Positions 26,597 to 35,173 of a stretch of DNA of 64,000 nucleotides are shown here, in pieces (positions within the stretch are counted from its first letter, which is position 1; every line of letters begins with the position of its first letter). Position numbers and translations under genes: made by a program. Below the pieces are notes generated by a model. That model saw only the letters and a program-made list of their open reading frames with translations, had not been told where the DNA came from and did not search any database. Source of the DNA: Devosia sp. Root685 (GTDB lineage: Bacteria; Pseudomonadota; Alphaproteobacteria; Rhizobiales; Devosiaceae); assembly GCF_001427875.1 (NCBI RefSeq), contig NZ_LMHK01000001.1, positions 64,871 through 128,870 of the forward strand, written 5' to 3'.

Positions 26597-26725
26597 AGTA
26601 GCCCTCATGGTGAGGTGCTTTGCAAAGCAAAGCCTCGAACCACGAGAGCGTGGCTTTGAAACATCCGGGCACGCCCTCGTGGTTCGAGGCTACGCTACGC
26701 TGCGCACCTCACCATGAGGGCTACT
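26597..26725. repeat. Nested perfect inverted repeat
   Basis: The outer arms of 22 bases (26597-26618 and 26704-26725) are perfectly complementary. The inner arms of 15 bases (26632-26646 and 26676-26690) are also perfect. The spacers between them are short and partly repetitive. It lies between the phoB 3' end and MYG1. No open frame is carried, so it is a non-coding palindromic element. Confidence 0.8.
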
Positions 26726-26754
26726 GGGAAGGGCGGGACAAGACTGGCCTTGCC

Positions 26755-27456
26755 TCACGCAGGCTGGCCAAAACGCTCGTCGAAGGCGTAGCCGGCGCCG
26801 CGGACGGTGCGGATCGGGTCGTTTTCGCGGCCGCGATTGATGGCGCGGCGGAGGCGGCCGATGTGGACGTCGACGGTGCGTTCGTCCACGTAAACGTCAT
26901 TGCCCCAGACGCCATCGAGGAGTTGCTCGCGCGAATAGACGCGGCCGGGATGGCGCATGAGATATTCGAGGAGGCGATATTCGGTGGGGCCGAGGTGCAC
27001 GTCGCGGGTAGAGCGGCGGACGCGGTGGGTGGTGCGGTCGAGTTCGAGATCGCCGACCTTGAGGGCGGCGGTCACGAGGTTGGGGTTGGCGCGGCGGAGG
27101 AGGGCGTGGATGCGGGCGACGAGTTCGGGGACCGAGAAGGGTTTTACAACGTAGTCGTCGGCGCCGGTGGAGAGGCCGCGGACGCGTTCTTCTTCTTCGC
27201 CGCGGGCGGTGAGCATGATGACCGGGATGCGCGAGGTTTCTTCGCGGGCGCGGAGACGGCGGCAGAGTTCGATGCCGGAGATTTCGGGCAGCATCCAATC
27301 GAGGAGGATCAGGTCGGGCAGCTTTTCGGCAATGGCGTGCTGGGCCTCGTCGCCGGTTTCAGCGGTGACGACGCGAAAACCCTCGGCTTCGAGGTTGTAG
27401 CGCAGCAGGATGGCGATATCGCCCTCATCTTCGACAACGAGAATGGTCGCGGGCAT
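26755..27456 (-). CDS. phoB: Phosphate regulon response regulator PhoB
   Basis: 233 residues from the ATG at 27456. The receiver domain has the acidic pocket E9-D10, phospho-acceptor D53 in L-L-D-W-M-L-P and the V-K-P-F switch lysine. The C-terminal winged-helix DNA-binding domain contains D-E-R-T-V-D-V-H-I-G-R-L-R and a R-G-x-G-Y-x-F ending. It activates the Pho regulon when phosphate is scarce. It is the last gene of the pst operon. Confidence 0.96.
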   Translation of the reverse strand: MPATILVVEDEGDIAILLRYNLEAEGFRVVTAETGDEAQHAIAEKLPDLILLDWMLPEISGIELCRRLRAREETSRIPVIMLTARGEEEERVRGLSTGADDYVVKPFSVPELVARIHALLRRANPNLVTAALKVGDLELDRTTHRVRRSTRDVHLGPTEYRLLEYLMRHPGRVYSREQLLDGVWGNDVYVDERTVDVHIGRLRRAINRGRENDPIRTVRGAGYAFDERFGQPA

Positions 27457-27507
27457 AGGCGTGCTCCATCGATCGGCGTTTTGGTTTAGCCGATAGTCTG
27501 GTGAGTG

Positions 27508-27555
27508 TGGCTCCACCCCTCCCATCCTCCCCCATCAAGGGGGAGGTGTCGGAGA
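27508..27555. repeat. CCTCCCCC palindromic repeat between phoU and phoB
   Basis: CCTCCCCC and GGGGGAGG (27526-27546) form a stem around ATCAA, with the family's flanks CCACCCCTCCCAT and GTGTCGG. It sits within the operon, between phoU and phoB, where it may act as a stem-loop in the mRNA. Confidence 0.7.
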
Positions 27556-27569
27556 GGCCGGTGATCGGT

Positions 27570-28280
27570 TTACGCTTTAATCTGCGTGCGGTGCAGTTCC
27601 TGCACGTCGGCGGTGAGCTGTTTGCCGGTTTGCAGGTAGTAGGCGCGTTCGGCGATGTTGGTGGCGTGGTCGCCGATGCGTTCGAGGTTTTTGGCGCAGA
27701 AGAGGAGATGCGTGCAGGTGGTGATGTTGCGCGGATCTTCCAGCATGTAGGTCAGCAGTTCGCGGAAGAGCGAGGTGTACATGGCATCGACTTCGTCGTC
27801 GCGGTTGCACACTTCGACCGAGGCGGCTGCGTCGCGGTTGGCGTAGGCGTCGAGGGCGTCCTTGAGCTGGCGCAGGACAAGGGCGGTCATGTTCTTGACG
27901 CCATTGTAGAAGGTCGGCTGCAGGTTGATGTTTTCGAGTTTGAGCGAACGGCGGGCGAGTTGCTTGGCCATGTCGCCGACGCGTTCGAGATCGTTGGCGA
28001 CGTGGATGGCGGTGACGATGGAGCGCAGGTCCGAGGCCATGGGCTGGCGGCGGGCGATGATCGAGACGCACATGTCGTCGATCTTGCGCTGCATGTCGTC
28101 GATGCGCTGATCGGCGATGATGGTGAGATCGGCCAGCTCGCGATCGAGCTTGAGAAGGGCCTTGGTGCCGTTCTCGATGGCGACTTCGACCTGGCCGCCC
28201 ATTTCGGCAATGGTCTGGGCCAGGGCGTTGAGCTCGTCGGTGAAGGACGAGACGATGTGATCGGATGCGGTATTGGCCAT
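27570..28280 (-). CDS. phoU: Phosphate signalling protein PhoU
   Basis: 236 residues, two tandem three-helix bundles with the E-R-V/I-G-D motifs (D-L-E-R-V-G-D-M-A and N-L-E-R-I-G-D-H-A-T-N) that bind metal clusters. It links PstSCAB transport state to the PhoR/PhoB system and limits phosphate uptake. It lies 23 bases after pstB. Length is standard. Confidence 0.96.
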   Translation of the reverse strand: MANTASDHIVSSFTDELNALAQTIAEMGGQVEVAIENGTKALLKLDRELADLTIIADQRIDDMQRKIDDMCVSIIARRQPMASDLRSIVTAIHVANDLERVGDMAKQLARRSLKLENINLQPTFYNGVKNMTALVLRQLKDALDAYANRDAAASVEVCNRDDEVDAMYTSLFRELLTYMLEDPRNITTCTHLLFCAKNLERIGDHATNIAERAYYLQTGKQLTADVQELHRTQIKA

Positions 28281-28303
28281 GATGTTGGTTCCTTTTTCCG
28301 CGA

Positions 28304-29149
28304 TCAGCCGATGCGGCCCATGATGTAGTCCTGGGTCTGCTTGTTCACCGGATTGGTGAAGATGTCCTCGGTCGGGCCCTGTTCGATCAGGTTGCCGAGG
28401 TGGAAGAAGGCGGTGCGCTGGGAAACGCGGGCGGCCTGCTGCATCGAGTGGGTCACGATGACGATCGTATAGTTTTCACGCAGTTCGTCGATCAGCTCTT
28501 CGATGACGGCAGTCGCGATGGGGTCGAGGGCCGAGCAGGGCTCGTCCATCAGGATCACTTCGGGGCCGACGGCGATGGCGCGGGCGATGCAGAGACGCTG
28601 CTGCTGGCCGCCGGAGAGACCGGTGCCGGGCTCCTGCAGGCGATCCTTCACTTCTTCGAAGAGGCCGGCCTTGCGAAGCGAGGAGACGACGATTTCATCG
28701 AGGTCTGCCTTGTTGCGGGCAAGGCCATGGATGCGCGGGCCATAGGCGACGTTGTCGTAGATCGACTTGGGGAAGGGGTTCGGCTTCTGGAACACCATGC
28801 CGATGCGGGCGCGCAGTTCGACCACGTCAAGGGCGGGGGCATAGATGTCTTCGCCGTCGAGTTTGATGGTGCCGCCGACCTTGGCGCCTTCGATCGTGTC
28901 ATTCATGCGGTTGATGCAGCGCAGGAACGTCGACTTGCCGCAGCCCGAGGGTCCGATGAAGGCGGTGACGGCGCGATCGGGGATATCGATCGAGATGCCA
29001 TGCAGGGCCTGCTTGGCGCCGTAATGCACGGTCACGTCGCGAGCGGTGAGGCGGATGGGGCGTTCGAGCACGTCAATCGGGTTCATGGTGGAGTCCACGT
29101 TCAGAGAAGTCTTCTTAACCTTGCCGGCAAGCATATCCATTTGGCTCAT
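28304..29149 (-). CDS. pstB: Phosphate ABC transporter ATP-binding protein PstB
   Basis: 281 residues. Walker A is G-P-S-G-C-G-K-S-T (residues 66-74), the signature is L-S-G-G-Q-Q-Q-R, and Walker B is [13 protein letters not shown]. The T-H-S-M-Q-Q-A-A switch histidine segment is typical of PstB. The first about 30 residues precede the usual domain start, and M22 is an alternative start. It starts two bases after pstA. Confidence 0.96.
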   Translation of the reverse strand: MSQMDMLAGKVKKTSLNVDSTMNPIDVLERPIRLTARDVTVHYGAKQALHGISIDIPDRAVTAFIGPSGCGKSTFLRCINRMNDTIEGAKVGGTIKLDGEDIYAPALDVVELRARIGMVFQKPNPFPKSIYDNVAYGPRIHGLARNKADLDEIVVSSLRKAGLFEEVKDRLQEPGTGLSGGQQQRLCIARAIAVGPEVILMDEPCSALDPIATAVIEELIDELRENYTIVIVTHSMQQAARVSQRTAFFHLGNLIEQGPTEDIFTNPVNKQTQDYIMGRIG

Positions 29150-29151
29150 CC

Positions 29152-30519
29152 TTAAGCGCGCTTTTCAAGGCGCGAGCGGAGGTAGATCGCGACGCCGTTG
29201 AGCAGGATCATGACCGCCAGCAGCACCATGATGGCGGCAGCCGTGCGGGGTTCGAAGAAATTGCGGTTTTCATTGCCCTGCCAGAGATAAATCTGGACGG
29301 GAAGAGCGGCGGCCTGATCGAACGGGGTCGCGGGGACCGAGGCGACGAAGGCCTTCATGCCGATGAGGAGGAGCGGCGCGGTTTCACCCAAAGCGTGGGC
29401 GACGCCGAGAATGGTCGCCGTCAGGATCGAGGGGAAGGTCGTGGGCAGGACGTGGTGGAAGACCATCTGAGTTTTGGAGGCGCCCATGCCCAGGGCCGCC
29501 TGGCGCAGGGACGGGGAGACGCCCATCAGCGCGCCGCGGGTGGCGATGATGATGGTCGGCAGGGTCATCAGGGTCAGCACAAGACCACCGACAATCGGAG
29601 CCGAAATCGGCAGGTGGAACCAGTTGATGAACACAGCGGCGCCGAGGAGACCGAAGACGATCGAGGGGACGGCGGCGAGGTTGTTGATATTGACTTCGAT
29701 GAGGTCGGTGATGCGCGATTTCGGCGCGAATTCTTCGAGATAAATGGCGGCAGCCACACCGATGGGCACAGCCAGGAGGACCACGATCAGCATCATCCAC
29801 AGCGTGCCGACGAAAGCGCCGAGGAGGCCTGCGGAGGCCGGAGCGGCGCGGCTATCGACATTGGTGAAAATGGTCCAGGCAAAGCCGTTCGAAATGGTGC
29901 CGTTATCAACGAAGGTATCGATCAGCTGGCGGGCGGGCGGCGAGAGCTGCTGCTGGCCGTCGCCGAGGCTGCGGTCGATATTGCCCTTGATCCAGTTGGC
30001 GGCGTTGGCCGAGGCGAGCACATCGACATCAACGGTCTGGCCGAGGAGCGAAGGATTGGCCACGAACATTTCGCGGATCTGGTGGCGGGCATTGGTTTCC
30101 GGGATGGTCTGGATCTGCTTGCTGTCGATCTCGAAACCTTCCGGCGCGGCCTTGCGCAGGGAGGCTTCGACGATCTTGTTCCAGTTCAGCATGGCCAGGT
30201 CGCGCTGCCACTTGAGATTGGCAGCGGTGTATTCAGCATCGGAAACGAAATCGCCGCGCACCGGGACCGGATCGGAGCCGATGACGGCTTCGTCAAAGGT
30301 CACCGAGAGGTGCAGGTTGGACTGGACGAAGGCCGGAATGCCTTTGCGGAACACGTCCACAAAGAGGAGGGCGACGAAGCCGAGCGCGATGACGATGGCA
30401 GCAATGCCGAGGCCGCGGAAAATCTGCTCGTTCAGGTGACGGCGGCGGAGGCCGGCACGGATGAGGGCAGTGCGGTCGGACGAGGCTTTTTCGGGGGAAG
30501 TCTGAATATCGATAGCCAT
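29152..30519 (-). CDS. pstA: Phosphate ABC transporter permease PstA (long form)
   Basis: 455 residues, much longer than the roughly 290 of E. coli PstA. The first about 200 residues hold one helix and a soluble region of the DUF3333 type, found in alphaproteobacterial PstA. The C-terminal part has the six-helix permease with the [11 protein letters not shown] coupling segment. It pairs with PstC in the membrane channel of the high-affinity phosphate importer. It starts one base after pstC. Confidence 0.95.
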   Translation of the reverse strand: MAIDIQTSPEKASSDRTALIRAGLRRRHLNEQIFRGLGIAAIVIALGFVALLFVDVFRKGIPAFVQSNLHLSVTFDEAVIGSDPVPVRGDFVSDAEYTAANLKWQRDLAMLNWNKIVEASLRKAAPEGFEIDSKQIQTIPETNARHQIREMFVANPSLLGQTVDVDVLASANAANWIKGNIDRSLGDGQQQLSPPARQLIDTFVDNGTISNGFAWTIFTNVDSRAAPASAGLLGAFVGTLWMMLIVVLLAVPIGVAAAIYLEEFAPKSRITDLIEVNINNLAAVPSIVFGLLGAAVFINWFHLPISAPIVGGLVLTLMTLPTIIIATRGALMGVSPSLRQAALGMGASKTQMVFHHVLPTTFPSILTATILGVAHALGETAPLLLIGMKAFVASVPATPFDQAAALPVQIYLWQGNENRNFFEPRTAAAIMVLLAVMILLNGVAIYLRSRLEKRA

Positions 30520-30520
30520 T

Positions 30521-31894
30521 TTATTCGTACTGCTCCCGGAAGCGGCGGACGATGTAGAGGGCGAAGATGTTGAGGCAGAGGGTCACGACGAAGAGCGTCA
30601 AACCAAGAGCAAAGCCGACAAGGGACTGCGGGCCGGTGAAATCGGTATCGCCGGTGAGCTGATTGACGATGGAAACGGTGATGGTCGAAACCGGCTCGAA
30701 CGGGCTGCCACGCAGGATCGGTGCGTTACCGGCAGCGAGGACCACGATCATGGTTTCGCCAATGGCGCGGCTGACCGCGAGAAGGAAGGCGCCGACAATG
30801 CCGGGAAGGGCGGCGGGCAGGAGGACGTTGCGGATGGTTTCGGACTGCGTGGCGCCAAGGCCATAGGCACCATCGCGCAGGGTGCGCGGCACCTGATTGA
30901 GGATGTCATCGGAAAGGGACGACACGAAGGGGATGATCATGATGCCCATGACGATGCCGGCGGTCAGGGCCGAGGTGGCGCTGATCTGGAGGCCGATGGC
31001 ATTGCCGAAATCGCGAAGGAAGGGGCCGACCGTGACCAAGGCGAAGAAGCCGAAGACGATGGTGGGGATGCCGGCGAGGATTTCGATGAGGGGTTTTGCG
31101 ACGGAGCGGAACGACTTTGGCGCGTACTGGCTGAGATAAATGGCCGAGAGGAGGCCGACGGGCACAGCGACGATCATGGCGATTGCCGTGATCATCAGCG
31201 TGCCCGAGAGTAGCGGCAGGAGGCCATAGGAGCCGTGATTGTCGCCGCCGGCATTGTTGGGCGCCCAGACGGTGCCGAAGAAGAAATCGAGCGGGTTGAT
31301 GAAGGTGAAGAACTTGTATGCTTCGGTGACGAGCGAAGCGACGATGCCCACCGTGGTCAGGATGGCGACGGCGGAGCAGGCGAGCAGCAGGACATTGACG
31401 ACGCGCTCGACCGTATTACGGGCCCGGAGGCGGGCGGTGATGCGGGAGCGGGCATAGATGAGGCCTGCACCGCCAGCAACGATCGCGAGGATCAGCGTGC
31501 CGGCGAAGGCGAGGAAATTGAACGAGCGCACGGCGTCGCCGGCGGCCTGTTCCCAGGGGGCGATTTCGCCTGCCACGCCATAGCCCGATGCCAGGGCATT
31601 GATGCGGATGATGGCGCCGTTGAGACCGGCCTGATCGAGGGAAACGAGAATGTCCTGCGGGATCTGGGAGACGGTGTAATTGTGGGTGATGCCGCCGCCG
31701 AGCCAGGCCCAGAGTAGCAGGATGACCAACGCCGGGATCATGGCCCAGATGGCGGTGAACGACCCGTGATATTGCGGGCGAGAGTGGACCTTGACGCCAT
31801 CGGCGGTGACGAGGTTCCGGCTCTTGGACCAGCCGGTCTGATAGGAAATGCCTAAAAGGACAATTAGTACGCCGGCTACGACCAGAGCATTCAT
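30521..31894 (-). CDS. pstC: Phosphate ABC transporter permease PstC (long form)
   Basis: 457 residues with an N-terminal extension of about 170 residues that includes additional membrane segments, typical of alphaproteobacterial PstC. The permease core contains P-T-I-V-F-G-F-F-A and the Y-G-L-G-A-T-Q-S-E-T coupling segment. It follows pstS by 68 bases that hold a stem-loop. Confidence 0.95.
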   Translation of the reverse strand: MNALVVAGVLIVLLGISYQTGWSKSRNLVTADGVKVHSRPQYHGSFTAIWAMIPALVILLLWAWLGGGITHNYTVSQIPQDILVSLDQAGLNGAIIRINALASGYGVAGEIAPWEQAAGDAVRSFNFLAFAGTLILAIVAGGAGLIYARSRITARLRARNTVERVVNVLLLACSAVAILTTVGIVASLVTEAYKFFTFINPLDFFFGTVWAPNNAGGDNHGSYGLLPLLSGTLMITAIAMIVAVPVGLLSAIYLSQYAPKSFRSVAKPLIEILAGIPTIVFGFFALVTVGPFLRDFGNAIGLQISATSALTAGIVMGIMIIPFVSSLSDDILNQVPRTLRDGAYGLGATQSETIRNVLLPAALPGIVGAFLLAVSRAIGETMIVVLAAGNAPILRGSPFEPVSTITVSIVNQLTGDTDFTGPQSLVGFALGLTLFVVTLCLNIFALYIVRRFREQYE

Positions 31895-31925
31895 CGCGAT
31901 GCGCCCCCGCGGGAAAACGAAAGAG

Positions 31926-31954
31926 CGGGCCGCACCGGCATGGCGCGACCCGCA
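31926..31954 (-). promoter_or_regulatory. Intercistronic stem-loop between pstS and pstC
   Basis: On the minus strand GCGGGTCGC and GCGGCCCGC form a nine-base-pair stem (one G-U pair) followed by a U-rich stretch. It may stop part of the transcripts or protect the pstS mRNA, giving more binding protein than permease. Confidence 0.5.
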
Positions 31955-31962
31955 GGAGTCTT

Positions 31963-32985
31963 TTACTGAGCGCCAGCTTCGAAGGCGGCGAGAACTTCAG
32001 CGGTCTTTTCGGCCGGCTGCGGGATCAGGCCAGCGGCTTCGAGCGTGCCGCCATTGCCCGAGATGCCTTCCGAGAGGAAGAACTGGACGTATTCCTCGAT
32101 GCCGGGGATGACGCCGATGTGCTGGCCCTTGACGTAGAAGAACAGCGGGCGGGAGACCGGGTATTCACCAGCGGCAACCGATTCCTTGGACGGAACGACG
32201 CCATCGACGGTCGCAACCTTGAGGGTGTCGGTGTTCTGTTCGTAGAAGGAGAGGCCGAAAACGCCGACGGTGTTCTTGTCGGAGTTGAGGCGGGCCAGGG
32301 TCTCGGTATAGTCGCCGGAGATTTCGATGACCACGTCCTGACGGAAGGTGGTTTCGAGGGCCTTCACTTCGTCGTCCGACAGACCTTCGGGGTGCTCGGA
32401 GGCCTTGAAGCCAGCGGTCACGACCTTTTCCTGGAAGACTTCACGGGTGCCGTGGTTCGAGGCCGGGATGGCCAGCGAGATCGGCTGGTTGGGGAGCGAC
32501 GCGTCGATTTCGTTCCAGGTCTTGTAGGGATTGTCGACGAGAGCGCCGTCAACATAGACCTTGGCGGCGATGGCCTTGTAGACCTGAGCCGGGGTCAGGG
32601 CGAAATCAGCGCCGGAAGCAGCCGAGGCGAAGACGATGCCGTCGAAACCGAACTGGATTTCGCGAACGTCGGTCACGCCAGCGGCGGTGCAGGCTGCGAG
32701 TTCGGCTTCCTTGATCTGACGCGAAGCATTGGCGATGTCGATGGTGTTGTCGCCGGTGCCTTCGCAGAACTGCTTCAGGCCGCCGCCGGTGCCGCCGGAG
32801 CCGACGACCGGGGTCTTGAATTCGGGGAACACGGCGCTGAATTCTTCAGCGACGATGGAGGCGAAGGGCAGGACCGTCGAGGAGCCGGCGATCTGGATGG
32901 TGTCGCGCGACTGGGCAAAAGCGGCTGGTGTGCCGAAGGCGGCGAGCGCAACAACGGCGACGCTGGCGAAAAGTGCGGTCTTCAT
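31963..32985 (-). CDS. pstS: Phosphate-binding periplasmic protein PstS
   Basis: 340 residues with a signal peptide (cleavage near A-A-F-A-Q). The I-x-I-A-G-S-S-T-V-L-P segment and the G-S-G-G-T-G-G-G-L-K loop are the phosphate-binding parts of the PstS fold, closer to the alphaproteobacterial form than to E. coli. It captures phosphate in the periplasm and delivers it to PstCA. First gene of pstSCAB-phoU-phoB. Confidence 0.96.
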   Translation of the reverse strand: MKTALFASVAVVALAAFGTPAAFAQSRDTIQIAGSSTVLPFASIVAEEFSAVFPEFKTPVVGSGGTGGGLKQFCEGTGDNTIDIANASRQIKEAELAACTAAGVTDVREIQFGFDGIVFASAASGADFALTPAQVYKAIAAKVYVDGALVDNPYKTWNEIDASLPNQPISLAIPASNHGTREVFQEKVVTAGFKASEHPEGLSDDEVKALETTFRQDVVIEISGDYTETLARLNSDKNTVGVFGLSFYEQNTDTLKVATVDGVVPSKESVAAGEYPVSRPLFFYVKGQHIGVIPGIEEYVQFFLSEGISGNGGTLEAAGLIPQPAEKTAEVLAAFEAGAQ

Positions 32986-33095
32986 GAAAGTTCCCTTTCG
33001 GAATTCGGTTCTGGGACATGGCCAGCCGGTGCTTGAGGCCGCCCTGTGACGCGGCAGACCATATGTGTGCCCAGCGACGGTTTTATTGCAGATGG

Positions 33096-33113
33096 GTGAC
33101 TGGTTTGTGACAG
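33096..33113 (-). promoter_or_regulatory. Pho box for the pst operon
   Basis: Read on the minus strand, CTGTCAC-AAAC-CAGTCAC is a seven-base direct repeat with a four-base spacer, the form bound by phosphorylated PhoB (GTCAC repeating every 11 bases). It lies 111 bases upstream of the pstS start. A TGCAATAAAA stretch just downstream could be the -10 region. Confidence 0.7.
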
Positions 33114-33225
33114 CGGAAGTGACTGATTTATCAGGGCAATTCTGATGATATCAGTTGTGTGACACGTTTGTGTGACGGTGTTTGTGACTCCGCGCACACT
33201 GGGAATCTGGGTCAAGCACGGGGCT

Positions 33226-33251
33226 GTCATCCCGGCGCAGGCCGGGGTGAC
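33226..33251. repeat. GTCATCCCGGC palindromic repeat
   Basis: GTCATCCCGGC and GCCGGGGTGAC form a near-perfect stem around GCAG. The same sequence type recurs at 49194-49264. Confidence 0.7.
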
Positions 33252-33292
33252 AATCGTGGGTGGGGCGGCAGTGGGTGACCCGCCAACAGGTT

Positions 33293-34048
33293 CTAACGCA
33301 GCAGTGGCCGGAGGTCGGACTGGATCTTGCGCATCAGGGGGAGGAAGCTCGCGATCATGCGGGAGGTGGAGGCGCGGGCGGTTTGGGCGCCGATGTTGAG
33401 GGCGGCGATGGTTTGGCCCGCAGAGTTGTAAAGCGGCACGGCGATGGAGCAGAGGCCGAGTTCGAGTTCCTGATCGATGACGGCAAAGCCTTGGGCCGCG
33501 ACGACGGCGAGTTCGGTGGTGATGCTTGGGAGGTCGGCCTTGGTGCGGTTGGTATAGGCGATCAGGTCCGAGCGATCGAGGATGGCGCGGGCTTCATCGG
33601 GCGGCAGGGCGGCGAGGAGGATGCGGCCCATGGAGGTGCAATAGGCGGGGAGGCGGGCGCCGGGGCCGAGATTGATCGACATGACGCGGCGGGTTGAAGC
33701 GCGGGCGACGTAGAGAATGTCGGTGCCGTCGAGGACGCCGGCAGAGCCGCTTTCGCCGGTGGCGTTGGAGAGTTCTTCGAGGAAGGGCTGGATCATCTGC
33801 GGCAGGGTGTTGGCTGCCAGATAGAAGTGGCCGAGATTGAGGACGCGCGGGGTGAGCTGGAAGAACTTGCCGTCATAGGTGGCGTAGCCGAGGTGGACCA
33901 GCGTCAGGAGGCAGCGGCGGGCGGTGGCGCGTTCGAGGCTGGTGCGATTGGCGACTTCGGTGATGGAGAGGCGCGAATGGGTTTCGTCGAAGCATTCGAT
34001 GACGGCGAGGCCGCGGGCCAGGCCGTGGATGATGTCGCCATCGCGCAT
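33293..34048 (-). CDS. IclR family transcriptional regulator
   Basis: 251 residues from the ATG at 34048. The N-terminal winged helix has I-H-G-L-A-R-G-L-A-V-I and R-T-S-L-E-R-A-T-A-R-R. The C-terminal effector domain has the G-R-I-L-L-A segment. It resembles the PcaR/PobR branch that controls aromatic-acid genes, but the neighbours here are sugar genes. It lies downstream of, and in the same direction as, the apiose-type operon, separated by a repeat-filled gap. Confidence 0.85.
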   Translation of the reverse strand: MRDGDIIHGLARGLAVIECFDETHSRLSITEVANRTSLERATARRCLLTLVHLGYATYDGKFFQLTPRVLNLGHFYLAANTLPQMIQPFLEELSNATGESGSAGVLDGTDILYVARASTRRVMSINLGPGARLPAYCTSMGRILLAALPPDEARAILDRSDLIAYTNRTKADLPSITTELAVVAAQGFAVIDQELELGLCSIAVPLYNSAGQTIAALNIGAQTARASTSRMIASFLPLMRKIQSDLRPLLR

Positions 34049-34130
34049 GGGGTGCCTCGGGGGAAGTGATGGGTCTGAGGTGCCATGGATGGAGGGGGTT
34101 ATCAAGCCGTGAGATCGTGGCTCACTCACC

Positions 34131-34245
34131 CCCTCCCATCCTCCCCCATCAAGGGGGAGGTGTCGGACCAGTGGCTTTGACTAGATAGCGCCCAAAAACT
34201 CGATGCAACACCTCCCCCTTGATGGGGGAGGACGGGAGGGGGTGT
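34131..34245. repeat. Inverted pair of CCTCCCCC palindromic repeats
   Basis: Two copies face each other: one ends with CCTCCCCCATCAAGGGGGAGG near 34139-34160, the other has CACCTCCCCCTTGATGGGGG near 34210. Each is itself a hairpin, so the pair can form a larger cruciform. It lies between the nucleoside-hydrolase-like gene and the IclR gene and may end the upstream operon. Confidence 0.7.
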
Positions 34246-34267
34246 CGGCACACACGACGGTCGCGGC

Positions 34268-35173
34268 TCAGCCGAAGTTTGCCAGACCCTGAACGCCGCG
34301 GTGGAAGCGGGCGAGTTTGGCGTAGAAATCTTCCAGGATGTAGCGGATGTCGATGGTGTCGTAGACCTTGATCGGGCGGTGCTGGCCGGAGTGGATGTAG
34401 TGCATCTGCGGCGAGAATTCGGGGGCGGGGCGCCAGTCGTAGGTGCCGCCCATCGGGTTGAGGATCACCGAGAGAGCCGGGGTGTCGCCGAGGGAGCGGT
34501 GTTCAATCGGGCCCTGATGGACGCGGAGGTTCCATTCGATGAGCTGGTCGACGAGGTACTTGCCGATAGGGCCCTTGTCCTCGCAGCGCTCCTGCAGTTC
34601 GGCATAGCTCACCGACATCATGCGATAGACGGTGGAGGGGATCTGCCAGACCTGCACCTTCGAGCGCATCACCACGTTGGCGGCGGCGATGTCGTTCATG
34701 AGGTTGAATTCGCGGCCGCCGGAGGGCCAGACGCCGCCGCCGATCCAGACGCAGATGACGTTGCGCTCGTTGAGGCGCGGCTCCATCAGAATGGCCGATG
34801 CCATATCGGTCAGGGGGCCGAGGAAGGCGACGTAAAGCGGGCGGTCGTCGTCCTTCATGGCTTCGTCGATGATCATCTGGGCGCCGGGTGAGGGAACCGG
34901 CGTCTGTTCATCGGGGAGGGCCGTGGCGGCGCCATTGGCGACGGGAATGCGGCCTTCGAGATCCATGAGCTTGAGGAGATGATCGATCTCGACGCGGCTG
35001 TCGAGCATCGAGGTCTTTGAGCGGTGCGCGCCGAAATGGGCGGCGATGAGGCCGTGGAAATCGAAGGTCGGAGTAAGAAGGGCGTGGACGATGGTGAACT
35101 GATCGTCGGCCTCGTTCTTGGCGTCGGTGTTGAGGATCAGGCGGGCGCGCTTTTCGCGGGGGAGAGTGGTCAT
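34268..35173 (-). CDS. Nucleoside-hydrolase-like protein with unusual active-site loop
   Basis: 301 residues with the inosine/uridine hydrolase fold. The N-terminal metal loop reads L-N-T-D-A-K-N-E-A-D-D-Q in place of the canonical D-T-D-P-G-x-D-D: the first Asp is Asn and two residues are inserted. The G-P-L-T-D-M-A and G-G-G-V-W segments of the family are present. It is the last gene of the apiose-type operon, coupled to the isomerase by a four-base ATGA overlap. It may release a sugar from a glycoside other than ordinary nucleosides. Confidence 0.8.
   Translation of the reverse strand: MTTLPREKRARLILNTDAKNEADDQFTIVHALLTPTFDFHGLIAAHFGAHRSKTSMLDSRVEIDHLLKLMDLEGRIPVANGAATALPDEQTPVPSPGAQMIIDEAMKDDDRPLYVAFLGPLTDMASAILMEPRLNERNVICVWIGGGVWPSGGREFNLMNDIAAANVVMRSKVQVWQIPSTVYRMMSVSYAELQERCEDKGPIGKYLVDQLIEWNLRVHQGPIEHRSLGDTPALSVILNPMGGTYDWRPAPEFSPQMHYIHSGQHRPIKVYDTIDIRYILEDFYAKLARFHRGVQGLANFG

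Larger units (their letters stand above)
32986..33292. other. 307-base region upstream of pstS
   Basis: It holds the Pho box at 33096 and the palindromic repeat at 33226. No open frame here has coding character. Several other GTCAC/GTGAC half-sites occur between 33105 and 33190 with irregular spacing. Confidence 0.6.
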
